Notes: generated from the letters alone by a model not told the origin. A stretch of 64,000 nucleotides of DNA from Lecanosticta acicola (GCA_963674455.1 CAVMBE010000011.1:186001-250000); one strand, 5' to 3'; shown: positions 10,856 to 24,160, counted from the stretch's first letter. A program made the numbers and translations.

Positions 10856-12340
10856 AGTATCTTGCGGAAAGCTAGTTGTGGAAACATTGGAGCCACTGGA
10901 GGAGTGTCAAAGTCGCGGTGTCAGAGCTTGGAAAGATTCTGTGCCTTTGCTGGCCTGCACCGTGACAGAGACCCCGGGGAGAGATGGCACCAGGGTCGGC
11001 TGTTACTATTTCGAGTTGCGCATTGGTCGTATGGAGTCGATGGAGAGACGCTCTGCGTGGTGATGCTGTTGCTCGGGGAGTAGAATCTAGGTGGAGTTGT
11101 CTATCACGAGATGGGGGGTTGAGGTGGGAGTGAACTTGAGATAGAGGGCGTGCGAGTTGCACACTGCTGAATGCCGACTCGGCTGTGAACTCAAATCGCC
11201 GGCTTCCTCCGACCGTGCATCCGTGAGAATCGGGAGATGTTATTGCCGGAACGTGGGAGAAGACTCGGGAGCTCTCGAATCACAGCAAACAGCAACGGGT
11301 GAGGGAGTTGACCGCAAGTTTGTGATATTGGAGCTACTTCTATCTTCTTCCTTGATGACATGCACAATGCTCTGACTTTTCGTCTCAACACCGCGGGCGG
11401 ATCAAGGTGTCACGCTGTTGCCACGGCTGCCAGCTGGCTTCGCCCCTTGGGCCCCCATGATGATGAGCCTCACCGAGTCGCAGCTACAAGCAAACATCCT
11501 AGAGAGATGCTCCTGGTTGCCTCGCGCCCATTTGCTGCCACCGCCGCCCTGGACATGCGCAGTTCGTTGGCAACCACATCAGCCTTTGATTGGCATTCGC
11601 ACATTGGCCAACCAAGACGATAGGCCTGACGTCCAAGAACGACGACTTAGCGTGCCGCCACCTAAGTCTCTTGAGAATGTGTCACCTAAGCCGTCGCTCG
11701 TATTGCACGCAACAGAGAAACACAGCTATTGCGATCCCAGCCAAAAAAAATCAGAACGAAAACCAAAAACATACAGCACGAGGGATTCTCGCCTGGTCAC
11801 CCACGGCAATACTAGTCTCGCGGTCGAATGGTTATCTTTGGAAGAGCGGACGGGGTTCCGAGCTTTCATTCGCCTGTGGCCGTATGTGACCGAACACGAG
11901 TCAAAAACATCTATATACATAAATTCCCATCATCGGCGTGTGAACGGCAACACGACCGGGAGAGAGACGGGTCTAGATAGATCTCGATATGCCCAACGTG
12001 ACACGAACTCTCGAGTCCGCGAACCCAACCCAACACAACATCGAGACGACGAAAGTGACTGACTGACCCAAACACAGCTGTAACGCTTTTTCTTTGATGT
12101 AGTAGATGCTTCCCGAGCCATTATTACATACGAACCGACAATGCCCGCGGATAGATATATCCTTACGCTCATCCCATCCCATCCATGACCTGAAAAAGGC
12201 AAAAAGAACAAACAAACAAATCGTACGAAAACCCAACCAGACCACCCCGCTCCAGCCAAAAATTCTCCGTACGACGATCCGATTATACGCCTCTCCCCCC
12301 CTCACCGTCCTCCATCCCAACATCGCTCTCATGACCTTTT
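10856..12340. other. Intergenic, no supported gene
   Basis: About 1.5 kb separates the carrier start from the 3' end of the basic-protein gene. The longest frame, 11418-12062 plus, has no recognisable motif and biased basic/polar codons, so I do not call it. The right part, about 12060-12340, is probably 3' UTR. Confidence 0.45.
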
Positions 12341-13034
12341 CTACCTGCTCTTAGCCGGACTCTTGCTTCGTCTCGAATCCTAAAAGCGAAACACAATCCA
12401 TGATTAGCTTTCAAAACCATCACAACAACACAAGAAACCCCCCCCCCACAAATCCAAAATCCGAAAAACAAAACAAGAAAAAGATAAAGATAAAACTCAC
12501 CTCCGCCCTCTCAACCACCTTCTTCGCAACCCCCTGCGTCCCCTTCTGCACCTGCTCCGCCGCCTGCCCGGCGAGATGCTGCGCGACCGAAACCGCTTCG
12601 TGGCCTAGAGACTTCAACGAGGCCTTGTTGGGGGAAGAGGAAGACGTCGTCGGGAGATCGGCGAGGAGAGACGACGATGAAGAATTCTTCTTCTTGGACG
12701 CTTTGGCTGGGGAAGCAGACTTGGCAATCCGGCCGGACGTGACGCGATCCGTGGTGCTCTTCTTCTTCTTCGCGGGAGCTTTCTTCTTCGGAGCCGCCGC
12801 GCTCTTCTTCGCAGCAGGAGCGGCTTTCTTCCCGCCGGCTTTCTTCACAGTGGCAGTACCCGTCTTTCCCTTCTTCTTCTTCTTCTTGGGCGCCGCCGCC
12901 GCAGCCGCCGCATCCTTCGCCCTAGCAGCTTCATCGGCCTTCTTCTTCCTCTCCAAGGCCTGAATGCGCGCGCTCGGGGTCCGGGTGGCGGTGGTGGTCT
13001 TCGCGGGGCTGCTGCTGGGTTTGCGGACGGCCAT
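12341..13034 (-). CDS. Lysine/alanine-rich basic protein, histone H1-tail-like (hypothetical)
   Basis: Predicted 190-aa very basic protein. Exons are 13034-12501 and 12379-12341, joined across a 121-bp T-rich intron. The C-terminal exon encodes DSRRSKSPAKSR, and SPAK also occurs upstream. Residues of about 45-100 are made of A- and K-rich runs like the tails of linker histones or nucleolar proteins, followed by Ser-rich patches and a possible amphipathic helix (SLGHEAVSVAQHLAGQAAEQ). No globular H1 winged helix or other domain is visible. Nuclear location and nucleic-acid binding are guesses from composition. Reading through the intron would add a hydrophobic Phe-rich tail, which argues that the intron is real. 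Confidence 0.6.
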
Positions 13035-13499
13035 GGCTGGCTGGCTGGTCGTCAGAAATGAGATGAGATTGGGATTCGACTGCTCTTGCTACCTAGGTAG
13101 TTTCGCCGTCAGTCAGTCATACCTAGATAGGCAGACGCAACGCGAAGGAGAAGCACCGAGGAGGACATATGTACATACCTGTGCGATGGGAGTGCGCTTA
13201 GAAAGTAGATCAACTCAACTCAAGTCACGCGAGCCAAGACGCGCGCATATGACAGACAACAAAGAGTAGAAAAACAGTGTAAGCAGGTCTAAAAGTTTCG
13301 ACGTCAACAGTTCAATGACAAACCGCGATCTAGTAGATGACCCCCCGCATCATTGTTTACCAGAAATTTGTTTTGCTACACGCAAGAATGTGCGCATGCG
13401 GCTTCGCCCAGAAACTCCTCATCCCTTTTTGGTTGGCACAGAATACATTCCGGAGTGGTCGATTGCAATCTCTACCTCTTGATTCTCCGAACCGAGCTT

Positions 13500-16400
13500 T
13501 CACACTGTCGCACCATTCACGCCAGCCATGTGCGCCATGCGCTGGTTCATGAACGCAAAGAAGCTGACCGGCGACGCCGAGATGCCCATTGTGTAGATGA
13601 AGCGACTCGCCAGGAAACTGCCAAAGATGGCTCGGAGGTAGTTCTCGGGAACCTGCGACAATGTCAGCTCATAACATGGACGGGATCATCGAGATGATGA
13701 GATCGAGACTTACCCTCTCCAAGATCTTCTCCAGTCCAATCTTCTCCAGCAGCAGATTGGGCAGCGCATCATTCAAAACACTCCTCCTCAATTCCACGTT
13801 CTCCCACAGTGCCGTCCCCTGCAGTTCCTCGTCCATCTTTGTGATCGCCACACTCAGCTGGTCGGAAAGGATACTCCTCGCCACGCCCGTCTCTTCATGT
13901 TCCCTCCAGATAGCCTCGAACTCCAATCTCGCATTCTCCTGAATAACCTTCTGTACCTGCTTAACGTATTCCTGATAGAACTGCGGTACAGTCCCATCGC
14001 TACCGACGCACATCTCTTGCAGGAAAGATTGATCATCGAATGAGAGGGAAGCAAGAACTTCGAGCGAGGATGATGTAACGCCACCTTTGTTGGCTGAAGC
14101 GTCTTTGAAGACAATGCAGCCGGCTCTCTCCAGACGCAGTTTGGCTTCTTGCGTGATGAAGAGATTGGCTCCTTCGACAATGTACGGGATTGTGGCCTTT
14201 CCTTTGGAGATGAGTTTGCTTGCGCTGGTAAAATCGATGGATTCCGGACGGCCACCGCAGGGTACAAATACGTCGTACTTCTCCGTATCGCGTAGATGAA
14301 AGGTGTTTCGGAATGTCGTGCCGTTGTTGACAACTTCTCCTGACGGTAGGACAACGTTGTTCTCCTCGACAAGTACGCGATATCCATCCTTGGAGAGCTT
14401 GGAGATATCAAAGTGGACGATCATCTTCCGCTCCTTGGCCAGGCGCAGCAACTCGCTTCGGTCAAGGCCGTTTGGATCCACCAGAACTCCAGAGCCGTCG
14501 ACTATCGAAACGTACTTCTCGTCTCCCAGGATGATCTCGTTGGAACCAAGATCGCCATCAGGACCACCAGTCTGCAGCTTCCGCACCTCCTTCTCGTCGA
14601 GGTTGAGCTTTCGATAGATTCCCTTCACGTACTCCCTCACACTCAGGGTGGTCATCCCGTAAGAATCGTGAGGAATTCCTCCAAGTTTAGGAGACTTTCC
14701 GGTGAAAAATGACTTCCACCAAGGCGCGCCACGAGCTCTGGCATGCTCAGTCGCCCAATTGACAAGGTCGGCGGTATTCTCATCGGGGCCCATAAACAAG
14801 ATCTCCTCCTTTCCATGCAGATCGACAATCGGGTCCTTGATACCAGGGCTCGTAGGCGGTAGCAGCAGGTCCATGATACTGTCGATGTACTTCTCAAAAG
14901 CAACATTGGCCTTGTCTTGATGTTTGATATCAAGCAAGACAACACCCTTGCTACCGCCTTCTGGAATGTCCTTGTTCTTGCGCTGCTGCGTATTGGCCAA
15001 GTTGTAGTTCTCGTCGAACAGAGACCGTGCGTTAATAGCGTAGGCTTCGCCGCTCCTCGACTTGACAATGCGAATGCCGCCTCGCGCAATATCTCTGAAG
15101 CGCAGGTGGAACCCTCTAAATTCCGAACCGATGACCAAGAACATACCATAGAGTGGTTGAGGGTACTCCTCAGAGGGGAGGAATGATGGGTTCATGCGGA
15201 AGCTGAGTGCGACTTTGGTAGGTGTGTAGAAATTGGTCTTGAGGACAGCTTTGTTGAAGATGCGGAAAGCGGTCATGACCATTTCGTGGTGCTCATTGAT
15301 AACACTCTTGGAGATGAGATCTTTGAGCTCGTCGTCACCGAGGGGACGTTCCACCTTCATCCGCAAATAAGAGAGAGTCGGCAGGAAGTCGTCTTGCTCG
15401 CCGCGGGTCTGTACGTAATGGATGTTGGCGAAGGAGAGGTACAATGACTTGATCAGATCCGGATATTGGTTGATGATCTCAAGAATGTAATCCGCAGTGA
15501 AGGTCTCGGTACGCAGTCTCTTCTTCAGCTTCGTAAGAAGTTCCGCGTGGACGCTGTTGTTAATGTCGAGCACTGATCGCAACGTGTTGTACTCGTTTCC
15601 AAGTCTGTTCAAGAAATGCTGAACAAAGACCCATACGCAGTGGGCGTAAATCGACTCTTGGAGGGAGAGACGGCCACTGCTGAAGTGCAACTGGAAACGG
15701 TTCCGTGGAATACAGTAGAGGAGGGAGACCTCCTTCATGACCTGGTGGATGCTGGCCTCGATTGGCGGAAATCTTGTCGATTCCTTCTGGGAAGGCCTCA
15801 GATACATCGACATGATCGTGATGCCGTTGCTGAATTGTTCGACGTACTTTCTCGACGATGTTAGGCCGTAATAATGGTAGAGGTCGCTCAGCGCGGCGAA
15901 CAGGCCGAGAGCAGAGCCTCGCTTGAAACCCACAACCAGTCTCTTCTCGCGCGAGCCCTCGACATCGTACATGTCGATGACAGGGCCTGTCCGCTGGACC
16001 ACGGCGTCCATGACATCCTGGTAGATAGCTCTGGTATTGCTAGTCGTTTTTTGAAGGAATCGCTCGTCTCCAAGCTCTTCCACTCTGGTCTCGTGTGGAG
16101 GAGGGTTCTTGTTCTTGAAGCTGGCCTGGTATACGAAGTAGCACCTCAACGACTGGTCCTGTCCACCGGGAATACTGCTAGGCGATCTGAACGACTCGAC
16201 GCGGTAGCTGTGCAGACCCCTGCTGCCATCGAGATACTTCTGCTCGAGCCTCAATTCGAATCCCGAGCCATCTGGCGAGCTGATTCCCGGCACACTGGTA
16301 TCGATGTACACCGCATGATCAGCCGCCTCTTTGTCCAGCCGGATCTCCAGCTTCTTGTCGTCTCTGGCATACGCCGCGACCTTGGCAGCGTAGAGCGAGT

Positions 16401-16758
16401 GGATGTGACTGACAATGGCCTCGACCGACTCGGTGCTGAAGTACATGTCATCAATTCCGAGCTCATTGTAGAACCAGCTGGTCTCGTGCTCGACCACATC
16501 ACCGGGGATGAAGCCTTTTGCTTCCACCTGATCCATGACTTCTTCCATCTGCTCTGCCTTGCCCTCGAATTTGGGCGCGACATATCCCGAGCCCTTCTCG
16601 TGTAGAACTCGGTGGGGGATGGCTCCTGGCACGCTCAGGTGCGTGGGCTGCGGCGAAGGCTGTCGTGCTGGTGTCCTGACGACCTGCTCGAGCAGCTTGT
16701 TCTTCGGAGCGTCTCCATTCGTGCCGTTCACGGCATCGCCGGCGGGTGTCTCGGCCAT
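13500..16758 (-). CDS. GDH2: NAD-specific glutamate dehydrogenase (GDH2 type)
   Basis: Large catabolic glutamate dehydrogenase that oxidises glutamate to 2-oxoglutarate and ammonium with NAD. Exons are 16758-13714 and 13652-13500 (1065 aa, close to the 1092 aa of the yeast enzyme). The 61-bp intron join gives LERVPENYLRAIFGSFLASR; without it the frame ends in a false SLDLIISM tail. The conserved catalytic block reads ARGGIRIVKSRSGEAYAINA, then NLANTQQRKNKDIPEGGSKG at about 590-605. GPDENTADLVNWA and the NAD-domain segment VEGANLFITQEAKLRLE are also present. The N-terminal ~400 residues form the regulatory extension of the 115-kDa class. The 1.46-kb upstream region suggests substantial control, as expected for nitrogen/carbon regulation, but no specific site is claimed. 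Confidence 0.96.
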
Positions 16759-18219
16759 GTTCGCGGACTAGGTGGAATTGTGTGGTAGGAAAAGCGGCGG
16801 GCGGATCTGGTGTGACCAAGCTGTTGCGAAGGATTGGGTCAGAAATTCTGCAGTGTGAGGGTTTGCAAGCTGAGCGAGTGTGAGAGTGAGAGGGTGACGT
16901 GACTGCAGTGCTTTCTCGGGCCAACAAAGGAAGAGTGGAGCAGCTAGTAGCTAGGAATAGGTGGGCATGAAGCCACAATGGGCGCCGGAGAGACACGTTG
17001 AAGGTGTCAAGACTCCAGCACAAACGCCTCCTGGCATGTCAGGGCGCTCAGCAGCTTAGATGGCGAGCGTCGACTCGAGCCAGTCGCTGGGTTATCGCCG
17101 AGAAAATGCTGAAACGCACGCAGTGGACGTACCTTCAGGTGCTCCGTCCACGCGATTGCAGCTGAGCCGAGCTGACGCAGTCTTGCCGTCCCTCCTTCTC
17201 GGCAGCGATAAGGATTGAGGCTGGCGACGATAAGCTGCCTCTATAAATAAAGCGTGTAGCGGCGGCGATGCGACGGCGGGGTGGCTGTGGCTGTGGCTGT
17301 GAAAGGAGAAGAGGAGACGCCGAGACGCCATCTCCAGCTCGTCCAGATGGGCGCAATGCTGGTTATAGCACCATAGCTGCTACCCTCTACCCTCTACCCT
17401 CGTGACTGCCCGCCGAAAAAATTCGACCATCGCAGACACGGCTTCTGGCGGCTCAAGACAGCTGCAGCTCGTGCTGGCGCGTTCCCGATTCCCCCCCCCC
17501 CCCCCCAAGAACCGCCCTAATGCAAGGCACCGTTCCGCATGGGGCCTGACGATCTGGAGAAGGTGCCCAAAACTGGGGCTGGCCATGTGATCTTGCCCGG
17601 TGCCGGAACTCTGACCTGCGAATGGGAAGCCCGCGCCGTCATCACCTCGACTAAATGACCACATCGTGACTGCTTCGCACCTCATGATCACTGCCATCCT
17701 GCACAACCCATTCCCGTGGAGCTACCGGTGAGAAAAGGCATTCGCATGCGTGAGGAAACCAGTACCTCTTACCTAAGACGGCATCACACACGCCGAGCAT
17801 TCTCGGCCGACGCATTCCCGGCCGATGCATTCTCGCCCCTCTTCCGACATGATGAATGGCTTCAATACTTGTATGCACGCCCAGCTCTTGACGAGGCATT
17901 TACCACGTTCCAGCTGCTTGGCAAAAGTCCTATGGCCGACATCGTTGCTGGAAAAAGATGAGGTGGTATGATCCGCCGACCAGATGTCGCGTCTGATGAT
18001 TATCTGCTGTTCCTGTGTACTCTGCTCGACATTCTATCCGTTTCCACATCATTCGTGCGTCGTAGTCGCTGACATTCTTGCGTCGCTTTCCATTGCCAAT
18101 TCCAGGCGTCTTTTGCGTCCCGTCGGCCCTTTCCCAGGTTCTGTACATTGCTTTCCCTTCCCATGCAAGCCATCACGCAAAACTCCGTTCGCTGTGCCAC
18201 TGATAAAACGCTATGCCCG
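16759..18219. other. Intergenic between GDH2 start and Crh-type gene end, with C-run and heptamer repeat
   Basis: No gene supported. It holds three exact copies of CTACCCT at 17380-17400 and a run of 16 C at 17491-17506. The part next to GDH2 has a GTGAGAGTGAGAG-like purine-rich patch near 16875-16895. Confidence 0.45.
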
Positions 18220-19749
18220 TTACAACAAGAAAGCTCCCATCGCTGATGCAATAAACGCTGTACAATATGCCACCAGGCCCGGCAAGCGGATCGTTGCTGC
18301 ACCTCCACCCTTGGTGACATGGGCAGTAATCAGGCTCGAGGGGTCTGCGGTGGCCAGCAGCAACTGAGTCGACGAGGTCGGAGTGGCTTCCGACTTCTGG
18401 AGCATCTCGCCAGCTGCGATCGGTGGGTTCGACACGATGCAGTTCGCCGGCAAAAGGGTAGTCGGTAGACCTTGATCATCCCAGCCCGTCGATGCGCCGG
18501 CAGGGATTGTTGCTGTCGTCAAGAATCCTTCTTGGTCGTACGCGGTGACCACTTTATATCCGGAGCCGGAGCACAAGGCCGCAGGCGATGCAGCTGGCGA
18601 CGGCGTAGAAGAAGCGGCTCGGGACGTCGACTATGGCGAGAGTCAGCAAACTGTCCAAGATATATTCATTCACCCTGGTGGGTCTTACTCACAGGGGTCG
18701 CCGATGAAGGAACGACCTTACCGGAACCACTGATAGTCCAGCCTGATGGGAGGCCCGGCAGCGTAGTGTACGAGACCGTAGCTGTGTTGGTCTTGTGGGT
18801 GCCGTCCCAAGCATCGTTACCGCTCGTCGTGGATGTGATGGCTGGAGCGTTGGTCACGGTCGCGGTGCCGTCCGAGTTGCCATTGACCTTTCCGCCATTC
18901 GATTCAATGCTCTCCCAGTTGCCGCTCCGGTCGCCGTAGGTGTACGACTTGCCAGTCGAGTAGTCGACCACCGAAACTTCCGAAGCGTACATCGTGAATG
19001 GCCCATCGGCATAGTTGGTCGTGCCGCCAGCCCAGCTGATCGTGCCCTGCGAATTGGACGGGTCTCCTCCAGCCCAAACGCCAATCTTTAGCTGCATGGG
19101 CGTCTGTGGATACTGGCCTTGGGCATCTCCAGCATTGAGTACCCGGACGGTGTTGCTGTCGATCGACCAGACAATTTGGGTCTCGGTCCATTTGACGGTG
19201 TACGTGTGCCATTCGCCTTGTGTGTTCTCCACGGTGTGCACCGCAGCACGGTCGTACGTAGTGGTTTGACCTTTGCCGAAGTAATTGCTTTGGACTTGGT
19301 TTCCCGATCCACCGACCCATTCCCAATCGATTTCGTCCAGATCGTCAGATTGCAGCACGACCGAGCTGACAATGCCGGTGCCAGGTGCAGCCTTCATAGT
19401 GATCGACACCTCTCCGAACATGATGTACCACTTTGAGATCAAGGTCGGCGCATCTCCGGACTTCGCAACTGTAAATCCAGCACCATTGGAGCTGTACGTG
19501 GGTGCGCCTTGAGTTGTAAATTGACTTGAAGCGCCGTCCTGCAGAATGATTAGTGTATGCCCGGGGCCCAGCTGACATGGAGTGGTTTACCTTGAAGCTC
19601 ACGGATACTGACGTCCCAAGAGCTGTATCAGGCTGACACGATTGTGTTGTCGGGTTGCATGTCGAATATGTTTGGCCGGCGACCGGAGGTGTGAAGATAA
19701 GACCTGCAAGAGTAGCAGCAATGGCCGCCAGACGGAGTGATGAACCCAT
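18220..19749 (-). CDS. GH16 Crh-type chitin-glucan transglycosylase, GPI-anchored
   Basis: Cell-wall enzyme expected to cross-link chitin to beta-glucan (Crh1/Crh2/Utr2 family, GH16_18). Exons are 19749-19591, 19538-18693 and 18630-18220 (471 aa). The signal peptide covers about residues 1-25, ending near PPVAG, and is followed by the Crh hallmark CNPTTQSC and DTALGTSVSVSFK. The catalytic motif is DEIDWEWVGG, with the two acidic residues of E-x-D-x-E intact. GQYPQTPMQLKIGVWAGGD is the usual downstream block. The C-terminal part is Ser/Thr/Pro-rich and ends in a hydrophobic GPI-signal tail (RLPGLVAYCTAFIASAMGAF). ATG 19749 was chosen for its good context and a normal signal peptide; in-frame ATGs at 19776 and upstream would only lengthen the N-terminus. 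Confidence 0.92.
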
Positions 19750-20267
19750 GGCCAGTGACTGTGCTAGTTTTACCATGGATACTGAAGATGCTGCGGTCAA
19801 AGACGTTGAAAAGGTGCAGGTTCTGGTAGGAGGATAGCAGCTAACCGCAAGAGGGAGGCTAGTGCGATGGAAGTTGATGGGGAGAAGAGAGGGCAGGAGT
19901 CTAAGAAGACACTTAAGTTTTGAGGCCTAGATCTCTGGGTTCTTCCCAGCCATGCGTCGTCACCACCTGCAGACAGAGCAGCTGCGATAAGATGAGATGT
20001 GAGCTGTCGACCAACAATCTGCTGACGGCCATTCGTCCAGCAGAAAGCGAGTGGTGTGGAAGTGGTTGGGGGTGGCTGGCATGTGACAGCGCAGATGATC
20101 TGCAGGGCTGAAGCGCGCTCTCCGGATTGGGCGAGTGGCAAGCGCAGTTGGCGGGGCGACCGGGAAGGCCCGCAGATCCCTGTTTGACAACATCAGCGAC
20201 ATCTCAGGGTTACTGCTCTTTGAACACCCCACCTCGCTTTTACTGACCTCCAGGAGATCGAACGACA
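19750..20267. promoter_or_regulatory. Divergent promoter region, Crh-type gene and MadBub
   Basis: The 518 bp between the two starts should hold both promoters. I see no gene and no confident binding site. Confidence 0.4.
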
Positions 20268-23200
20268 ATGGCGGAGTCGAACGACCTGATTGACTTCAAT
20301 GTCATCGAGGGACAAAAGGAGAATATTCAGGCTCTTCCCAGCGGACGCTCCGCAAAGGCGCTCGCGCAGCTCTACTCACCACCACTGCTTGGAGCCAATC
20401 CATCGCCGTCCAACCTCAGCGAGTCCCAACTGAAGGCGCGGGCCGAGTTCGAGAAGGAGCTCGCTACGATTGACGAATCCGACGACCCTCTTGACGTTTA
20501 CGACCGATACGTAAAATGGACGCTGGATGCCTTTCCCTCTGCACAAGCTACGCCGCAATCGCAGCTGTTACCGCTTCTGGAGCGCGCGACAAAGGCTTTC
20601 CAGTCATCGACACACTACAAAAACGATCCACGATATCTGAAGATATGGATGCACTACATTCGCTTGTTCTCCGACGCGCCGCGCGAAGCGTTTGTATTCC
20701 TGGCGCGTCACGGCATCGGCGAAACGCTCGCGCTGTATTATGAGGAATTCGCGGCATGGCTGGAGAACGCCGGGCGTTGGAGCCAGGCGGAGGAGATCTA
20801 CAAGATGGGCCTCGAGAAGGAGGCCCGTCCTGTTGAGCGCTTGACTCGCAAATTCGGAGAGTTCGAGAGGAGGAAAGAAGCACAACCACAAGACACCGCC
20901 GAGCCATCAAGCCCAGCGCTCCCCACTGTACGACCTGCTCTGGCCGCGAAGCTGGATCCGTTCTCATCGGGAACTCCCTCTCCGTCACAACAACAGGGTC
21001 GAGGAAGCGGATCGAAGAAGAGCAAGGGCTCGAAAATGCAGATATTCGCGGACGGCGATGCGCCGTCACGACCAAGCTCGGGCAGTGGCCCGCAAGCCTG
21101 GGACGACATCGGATCTCTCTCAAGCCGTAGAAAGGAGAACCACATGGAGGCACGGCCTATGGCTGGCGAGAAGCTGAAAGTCGGCAAGACCAATGGTAAT
21201 ATGCAGAAGCTGACGGTTTTTAAGGATCAGGTAAGCCTCCTCAAACCCTTTCAAAGGAAACACGTATTTACGAATGCAGGACTAAATCCCCTTCGTGTAT
21301 GCAGTCATCAGAACTTTCCCTAATACCAAAAGACATGTCCCAATCAAGATCGAGTAGTAATCACGAATATCAGCTCGTCTTGAACGAAATCACTGGTAGG
21401 CTGGAATGTGTGTTCGTTAACTTGGAAGCTGTCTATCCCGAAGCAGACAAAGGCAATTTGGCTCTGGAATATTCATTCGAGGAGCTGCGAGCCCGACATC
21501 GCGGATTGCTGAAGAAAGACTGGAAGGAGATAAAGTCGGCCAAACGGGCCGAGAGATCTAAGCGCGACACATTCCAGATTCACCGCGACGATCTCATGCA
21601 ATTGGATCAGCAATCAGGGCCAAAACCTGAGGACCACGAACCGCAACCTCAGAAGCCCAAGTCCAAGGAGAGAGGATTCACGATCTTTGAAGATGCGCCG
21701 CTAGAGAATAAGACGCCTAAGGAGCAGCCACTGAGCCAAGAAGTGCTCGTGGAGACTTTCTCCAAGACACTCGCCTTGAACGATGAGAATGATGAAAATG
21801 CGCCCCCTTCAAAGCAGGAAGTCGATGCAGCTAAGAAGGCCAGGCGAGAAGAGCGAGCCAATCGAACGCGCAAGATAAAAGCCATGGACGTCAAGCACAT
21901 CAAGAACGAGACGCAGACCATTCAGCTGAAGATGGACTCGCCCCAAGGACCCAAGCCCAAGAGAAAGAAGTCGATCGGGCCTACCGAGCCTACCATGACG
22001 ATCAACACGAAGGAGGCCATGGACGAGATCTACGGCATCTTCAGCGCGCCCTTACCATCTCAAGCCGAGCAACAAGACGAGGACGAAGACGAAGAAAGTG
22101 AAAGTGACGACGAGGACGACTACACAACTGGCGACGAGAGTACTGCCACCGGCAAGCTGTCTGCAGCCGCAAGTGACTACGGAGATGAGACAAGAAATGA
22201 GCTTCTGGGTGCTCAGCAGACAGCAGATGAAGAAAACCAGACCGATAACACAGGCTGGTCAGACTTCACCACAAGCAAACATGTACCAAAGGAGACAGGT
22301 GCTGAGTCCACGGAAACGACCACACAAGATGATTACTCAGAAGCACAATCTCATGCGCACACAGAAGACGAGCTTATGACTCCTGTGGACGAAGACCCTC
22401 AAACGCGATACGTACCGATACCACCAGAGGACTACCAGCCACCGGCAGCGCAGTTCCGAGACATGTCTGTTATTCCAAACCACCGGCTACCCTTTATGAC
22501 TCCTATCGTGGAGCGAACGGAATCCTCACTGGGTGCAGGCACAATCAGGACCGAGAAGGACTACTTTGGTGCCAAGACTCCTAGCAGGAAGAACGGTATG
22601 CCAGAGCAAATGGACGACGAGGAGGAGGAGGAGGAGGAGGAAGAAGACGAGCCATGTAGCAGTCCATTTCAAGACGTGATCGCGGACATGGCGGAAGACA
22701 AGCGCAGGGTCCTTCAGCCCATTCGAACGAAGAGCACCAAGGGCACGATCGCTCTCGGTCAAGGCACCGCGAAGTCTCAGACCTTGAAGAAGGAGGCGGC
22801 TGCAATCGACGAGCCTGTCCAGAAAGGGCCGATCATCAAGGACGCTCAATGCAACCCCATGGATCCTTACCTACGACAGACCATTCTCTCCCAGATGAAG
22901 CCTTCGCTATCTTCTTTCGACGGCTACTACGAGCATCTTGACACTCCCTCGGGCAAATCCTCAGAGATCAAGAAATACGTCCGCGCCCTTAGCAAAGCCA
23001 GCAGAAACAGCGTCAGCGCAGATCTCTCGTCGGCCCCCATGCTGGACCTCGAAGGCGCTCAGGGGACGTACACGATCAAACGCGAACTCGGAGCGGGAAC
23101 CTTTGCGCCTGTCTATCTCATCGAAAACAGCGCCGCGGCAGCCATGGCAGAATACGAAGAACAAGACCCCGACTCCGCCCATCCACACCACCGCGTCGGC

Positions 23201-24160
23201 AAGCTCGCCCATCGCAAACCCTTCGAAGCAGTCAAGATGGAGGAGCCACCCAGCACATGGGAATTCTTCATCATCCGACAATCCCACCGTCGTCTCGGCG
23301 TCTCCCGAGCCTCCGAGAGCATCGTGCGCGCCCACGAAATGCACCTCTTCCGCGACGAATGCTTCCTCGTAGAAGAATTCCGAGACCAAGGAACACTCCT
23401 CGACCTCGTCAACATCGCGCGCCTGGAACAGGGCAACGCGAGCGGTATGGACGAAATGCTCGCCATGTTCTTCACCGTCGAACTCCTCCGCACGGTGGAA
23501 ACCTTGCATTCCAAACACCTCATCCACGGCGACCTGAAAGGCGACAACGTCCTCGTCCGCCTCGACGATCCCGGCCAGGAAACGGATTGGAGCCCCACCT
23601 ACTTCCCCTCCGGCGCACACGGCTGGTCCAGCAAGGGCATCTGCCTGATCGATTTCGGCCGCGGCATCGACATGAAACACTTCCCGCCCCACGTCGCTTT
23701 CATCGCCGACTGGAAGACTTCCGAGGCGGATTGCGCGGAGATGCGCGAGCTGCGCCCCTGGACGTACCAGATCGACTACCACGGCCTGGCGGGCATCGTC
23801 CACAGCCTGCTGTTTGGGAAGTACATGGAAACGTTCGCGGAGAAGGGCGCGGCGGCGAGTCTGGGGGGCGGCGCGCAGAAGACGTATCGCATCCGCGAGA
23901 CGTTGAAGAGGTATTGGCAGACGGAAATCTGGGCCGAGGTTTTCCATCTGTTGTTGAATCCGCTGGCGCATTTGGAGGGCGAGGAGGGCAGGAATATGCC
24001 TGTGGTTAGGGGCATGCGGGCTTGTCGGGAAAGTATGGAGGCTTGGTTGGAGGAGAATTGTGAGAGGGGCCTTGGTTTGAAGGGCATGGTTACGAGGATG
24101 GAGGGTGCGATTCGTGAGAAGCGGAGGAAGAGCGCGAAGGCTCTGTCGCAGAGTCAGTAA
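20268..24160 (+). CDS. BUB1: Spindle checkpoint MadBub kinase (Bub1/Mad3 in one protein)
   Basis: Mitotic spindle checkpoint protein acting at kinetochores. Exons are 20268-21230 and 21305-24160 (1272 aa); the 74-bp intron join gives VFKDQSSELSLIPKD. KEN boxes, the Cdc20/APC-inhibiting degron of Mad3/BubR1, occur at residues 17-19 (EGQKENIQ) and 289-291 (RRKENHME). Between them, about residues 60-210, lies the Bub1/Mad3 TPR domain (YVKWTLDAFPS, WMHYIRLFSDAPREAFVFL). A conserved segment TINTKEAMDEIYGIFSAPL follows in the acidic middle, perhaps the CDI/GLEBS neighbourhood. The kinase domain spans about 910-1240: GAGTFAPV, catalytic loop HGDLKGDN (HGD is usual in Bub1) and LIDFGRGID. Both checkpoint halves sit in one gene, the unduplicated state. 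It converges on Sld2. Confidence 0.94.

Noticed and set aside
11418..12062. 214-codon plus-strand open frame
   Set aside because: No motif, low-complexity polar/basic composition and no splice partners; lies in a probable UTR/intergenic stretch.
15874..16605. 243-codon plus-strand frame opposite NAD-GDH
   Set aside because: Antisense shadow of GDH2, no family resemblance.
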